NCBI GenBank assembly: GCA_947630715.1
Contig: CANRIP010000004.1
Span: forward strand, 35,994-99,993
DNA length: 64,000 nucleotides
Source of the DNA: an uncultured Acetatifactor sp.
GTDB lineage: Bacteria; Bacillota; Clostridia; Lachnospirales; Lachnospiraceae
Reading direction: 5' to 3'
Part shown: positions 62,323-64,000 of the stretch, in pieces
Layout of the letters: every line of letters starts with the position of its first letter
Position numbering within the stretch: position 1 is the stretch's first letter
Translations under genes and position numbers: made by a program
The notes under the pieces: model-generated
The model's database searches: none
Seen by the model: the letters and a program-made list of their open reading frames with translations, nothing else
Told to the model about the DNA's origin: nothing

Positions 62323-63819
62323 ATGCAGACATACATTATGGCGCTGGACCAGGGAACCACAAGTTCCCGGTGCATCCTGTTTGATCAAGGGGGCAATATC
62401 TGTTCCATGTCCCAGAAGGAATTTACCCAGTTGTACCCAAAGCCCGGCTGGGTGGAACACAATCCCATGGAAATCTGGTCTTCCCAACTGGCGGTGGCAA
62501 CGGAATCCATGGCGAAGGTGGGAGCCGCCCCCGAACAGATTGCCGCCATCGGCATTACCAACCAAAGGGAGACGACGATCCTTTGGGATAAAAAGACGGG
62601 CGAGCCGGTCTATAACGCGATTGTGTGGCAGTGCCGCAGGACCGCGGACCGGATCGAGGCGTTAAAGGAGGATGGCTTTGACCGGCTGATCCGGGAAAGG
62701 ACCGGCCTGATCCCGGACGCGTATTTCAGCGCCACCAAGATCGCCTGGATCCTGGAAAATGTGCCTGGGGCCGCGCAGAAGGCGCGGGAGGGGGAGCTGC
62801 TGTTCGGCACGGTGGATACCTGGCTGATCTGGAATCTGACCAGAGGGCAGGTGCATGCCACGGATTACACCAACGCGTCCCGAACCATGCTTTTCGACAT
62901 CCACAGGCTCTGCTGGGATCAGGAAATCCTGGATCGGTTCCACATACCGGCCGCTATTCTGCCTAAGGTACAGCCCTCCGGATCGTATTTTGGCCATTCC
63001 CATCAAAGCGTCCTGGGTGGGGAGATTCCCATCGCGGGCGCGGCGGGAGACCAGCAGGCGGCGTTGTTCGGCCAGTGCTGTTTTGATACGGGAGAGGTCA
63101 AAAATACATACGGAACCGGCTGTTTCCTGTTAATGAACACCGGCGCCATGGCCATTCAGTCCCAGTCGGGTCTTCTCACCACCATTGCGGCGGGTACCGG
63201 CAGTCAGCCGGAGTACGCCCTGGAGGGGAGCGTGTTTGTGGCGGGGGCCGGCGTCCAGTGGCTGCGGGACAGCATGCGCATGATCAAAACCGCCGCTTCC
63301 TCCCAGGAGTATTGCGAGGCGGTGGAGGATACTGCCGGCGTGTATCTGGTGCCCGCGTTTGCCGGCCTGGGCGCGCCCTATTGGAACCAGTACGCCAGGG
63401 GAACCGTGGTGGGGCTGACAAGAGGATGCGGGAAGGAACATTTCATCCGCGCAACGCTGGAATCCATCGCCTATCAGACGGCTGACGTGCTGGGCGCTAT
63501 GGAACGGGACAGCGGCATTCATCTGCGCAGCCTGAAGGTGGACGGAGGCGCCAGCGCCAACGATTTCCTGATGCAGTTCCAGGCGGACATTGTGAACACG
63601 CCGGTACACAGACCGCAGTGTATTGAAACGACGGCGCTGGGGGCGGCCTATCTGGCGGGGCTTGCGGTGGGCTACTGGAAGGACAGGGAGGAAATCCGGG
63701 ACAATTGGCAGATTGGCAAGGTTTTTCAGCCCGCTATGGCGCCTGAAAAACGCGGGGAACTGATCAAGGGATGGAAAAGAGCCGTCAGATGCGCTCTGGC
63801 CTGGGCCGATGAGGAATAA
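62323..63819 (+). CDS. glpK: Glycerol kinase
   Basis: A 498-residue FGGY kinase that makes glycerol-3-phosphate from glycerol and ATP. It has [18 protein letters not shown], the glycerol-site segment [22 protein letters not shown] and [13 protein letters not shown], and the FGGY signature region [16 protein letters not shown]. It supplies the substrate of the upstream dehydrogenase. GAGGAG sets the start. A possible phosphorylation His (HPr site) lies near HFIRAT, but this was not checked. Confidence 0.97.
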   Translation: MQTYIMALDQGTTSSRCILFDQGGNICSMSQKEFTQLYPKPGWVEHNPMEIWSSQLAVATESMAKVGAAPEQIAAIGITNQRETTILWDKKTGEPVYNAIVWQCRRTADRIEALKEDGFDRLIRERTGLIPDAYFSATKIAWILENVPGAAQKAREGELLFGTVDTWLIWNLTRGQVHATDYTNASRTMLFDIHRLCWDQEILDRFHIPAAILPKVQPSGSYFGHSHQSVLGGEIPIAGAAGDQQAALFGQCCFDTGEVKNTYGTGCFLLMNTGAMAIQSQSGLLTTIAAGTGSQPEYALEGSVFVAGAGVQWLRDSMRMIKTAASSQEYCEAVEDTAGVYLVPAFAGLGAPYWNQYARGTVVGLTRGCGKEHFIRATLESIAYQTADVLGAMERDSGIHLRSLKVDGGASANDFLMQFQADIVNTPVHRPQCIETTALGAAYLAGLAVGYWKDREEIRDNWQIGKVFQPAMAPEKRGELIKGWKRAVRCALAWADEE

Positions 63820-63850
63820 ATGAAGGCGGCGGGCTTATGTGAAAGTATTC

Positions 63851-63878
63851 TTGTAAAGTAACGAAAAAGTAGTATAAT
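63851..63878 (+). promoter_or_regulatory. Promoter near the window end
   Basis: TTGTAA, a 16-base spacer, TATAAT. It is followed within about 25 bp by a strong terminator, so it would make a transcript of only about 65 nt unless read through. Confidence 0.6.
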
Positions 63879-63903
63879 CCCGTCTTTGACAGTTGAAAAG
63901 AAC

Positions 63904-63950
63904 AAAAAGTCTCGCAGGCCTTATAAATAGGTTTGTTGCGAGACTTTTTT
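63904..63950 (+). terminator. Intrinsic terminator near the window end
   Basis: AAAGTCTCGCA / TGCGAGACTTT with TTTTTT. It may end the glpK operon, or attenuate a transcript from the promoter at 63851 that leads out of the window. Confidence 0.85.
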
Positions 63951-64000
63951 CTTCGTTTTGAAGTATGGTAATTTTATTTTCCTTTACTCTTTTTTTGAAT

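Noticed and set aside
1-64000. tRNA, rRNA, insertion sequence or prophage genes
   Set aside because: None recognised by eye in the intergenic regions; no transposase, integrase or phage structural motifs among the ORFs.

Overview
The window looks like a chromosomal segment of a motile, anaerobic, fairly GC-rich clostridium, most likely a gut Lachnospiraceae. The evidence is the gene set: a low-GC-phylum flagellin with a sigma-28 promoter, HPr kinase with a Crh-like protein, MecA, a T-box leader, an archaeal-type short ProS, a NiaR repressor, an amt-PII fusion and domain-permuted GH3 enzymes. I see no rRNA, tRNA, insertion sequence, prophage or CRISPR array. Genes run mostly on the + strand in short operons.

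Layout. 1-6.3 kb: two tandem GH3 glycosidases with permuted domain order (the first is cut by the window edge), a CapA-like lipoprotein and a ferredoxin-type aldo/keto reductase. 6.3-10.4 kb: flagellin with a sigma-28 promoter, a long leader with a CsrA-like hairpin, a terminator, then a glycosyltransferase likely to act on flagellin. 10.4-18.2 kb: galactokinase, a phosphoesterase, small membrane proteins, a VanW-type wall protein, and an AIR-synthase-like / Lrp / aminotransferase / TrmL cluster. 18.2-22.4 kb: a signalling operon made of an Hpt protein, a 26-residue-repeat plus FapA-domain protein, a receiver/HD-GYP protein and an unknown 107-aa protein. 22.4-31.4 kb: NiaR, MecA, a Y-family polymerase with a YolD-like partner, proline T-box plus proS, an exonuclease, a D,D-carboxypeptidase and TrmB. 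31.4-37.0 kb: thioredoxin, a YitT protein, and a minus-strand block of a DUF1846 protein, PyrG and an ion permease.

37.0-41.1 kb is an A/T-richer island. It holds a two-permease/one-ATPase ABC exporter and a frameshifted lipoprotein, has a 12-bp tandem repeat abutting the first ribosome binding site, and has a 61-bp multi-hairpin repeat in front of the ATPase gene. 41.4-52.9 kb returns to core genes: ftsH with an unusual repetitive tail, uvrC, hprK, glucokinase, murB, rapZ, whiA, a Crh-like HPr (Glu at position 15, Ser46 kept), a lipid kinase and class II aldolase. This block links sugar sensing (HprK, Crh, GlcK, Fba) to wall synthesis (MurB, RapZ, WhiA). 53-64 kb: cyclophilin, a GNAT acetyltransferase, an ammonium transporter fused to a PII domain behind a structured leader, HflK/HflC, and an anaerobic glycerol operon (GlpA-like, FAD/NAD oxidoreductase, DUF1667, GlpK).

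The best candidates for undescribed biology are the Hpt / repeat-FapA / HD-GYP operon, the 61-bp hairpin repeat inside the ABC operon, and the structured amt leader. All functions are read from sequence alone; no database search was run.
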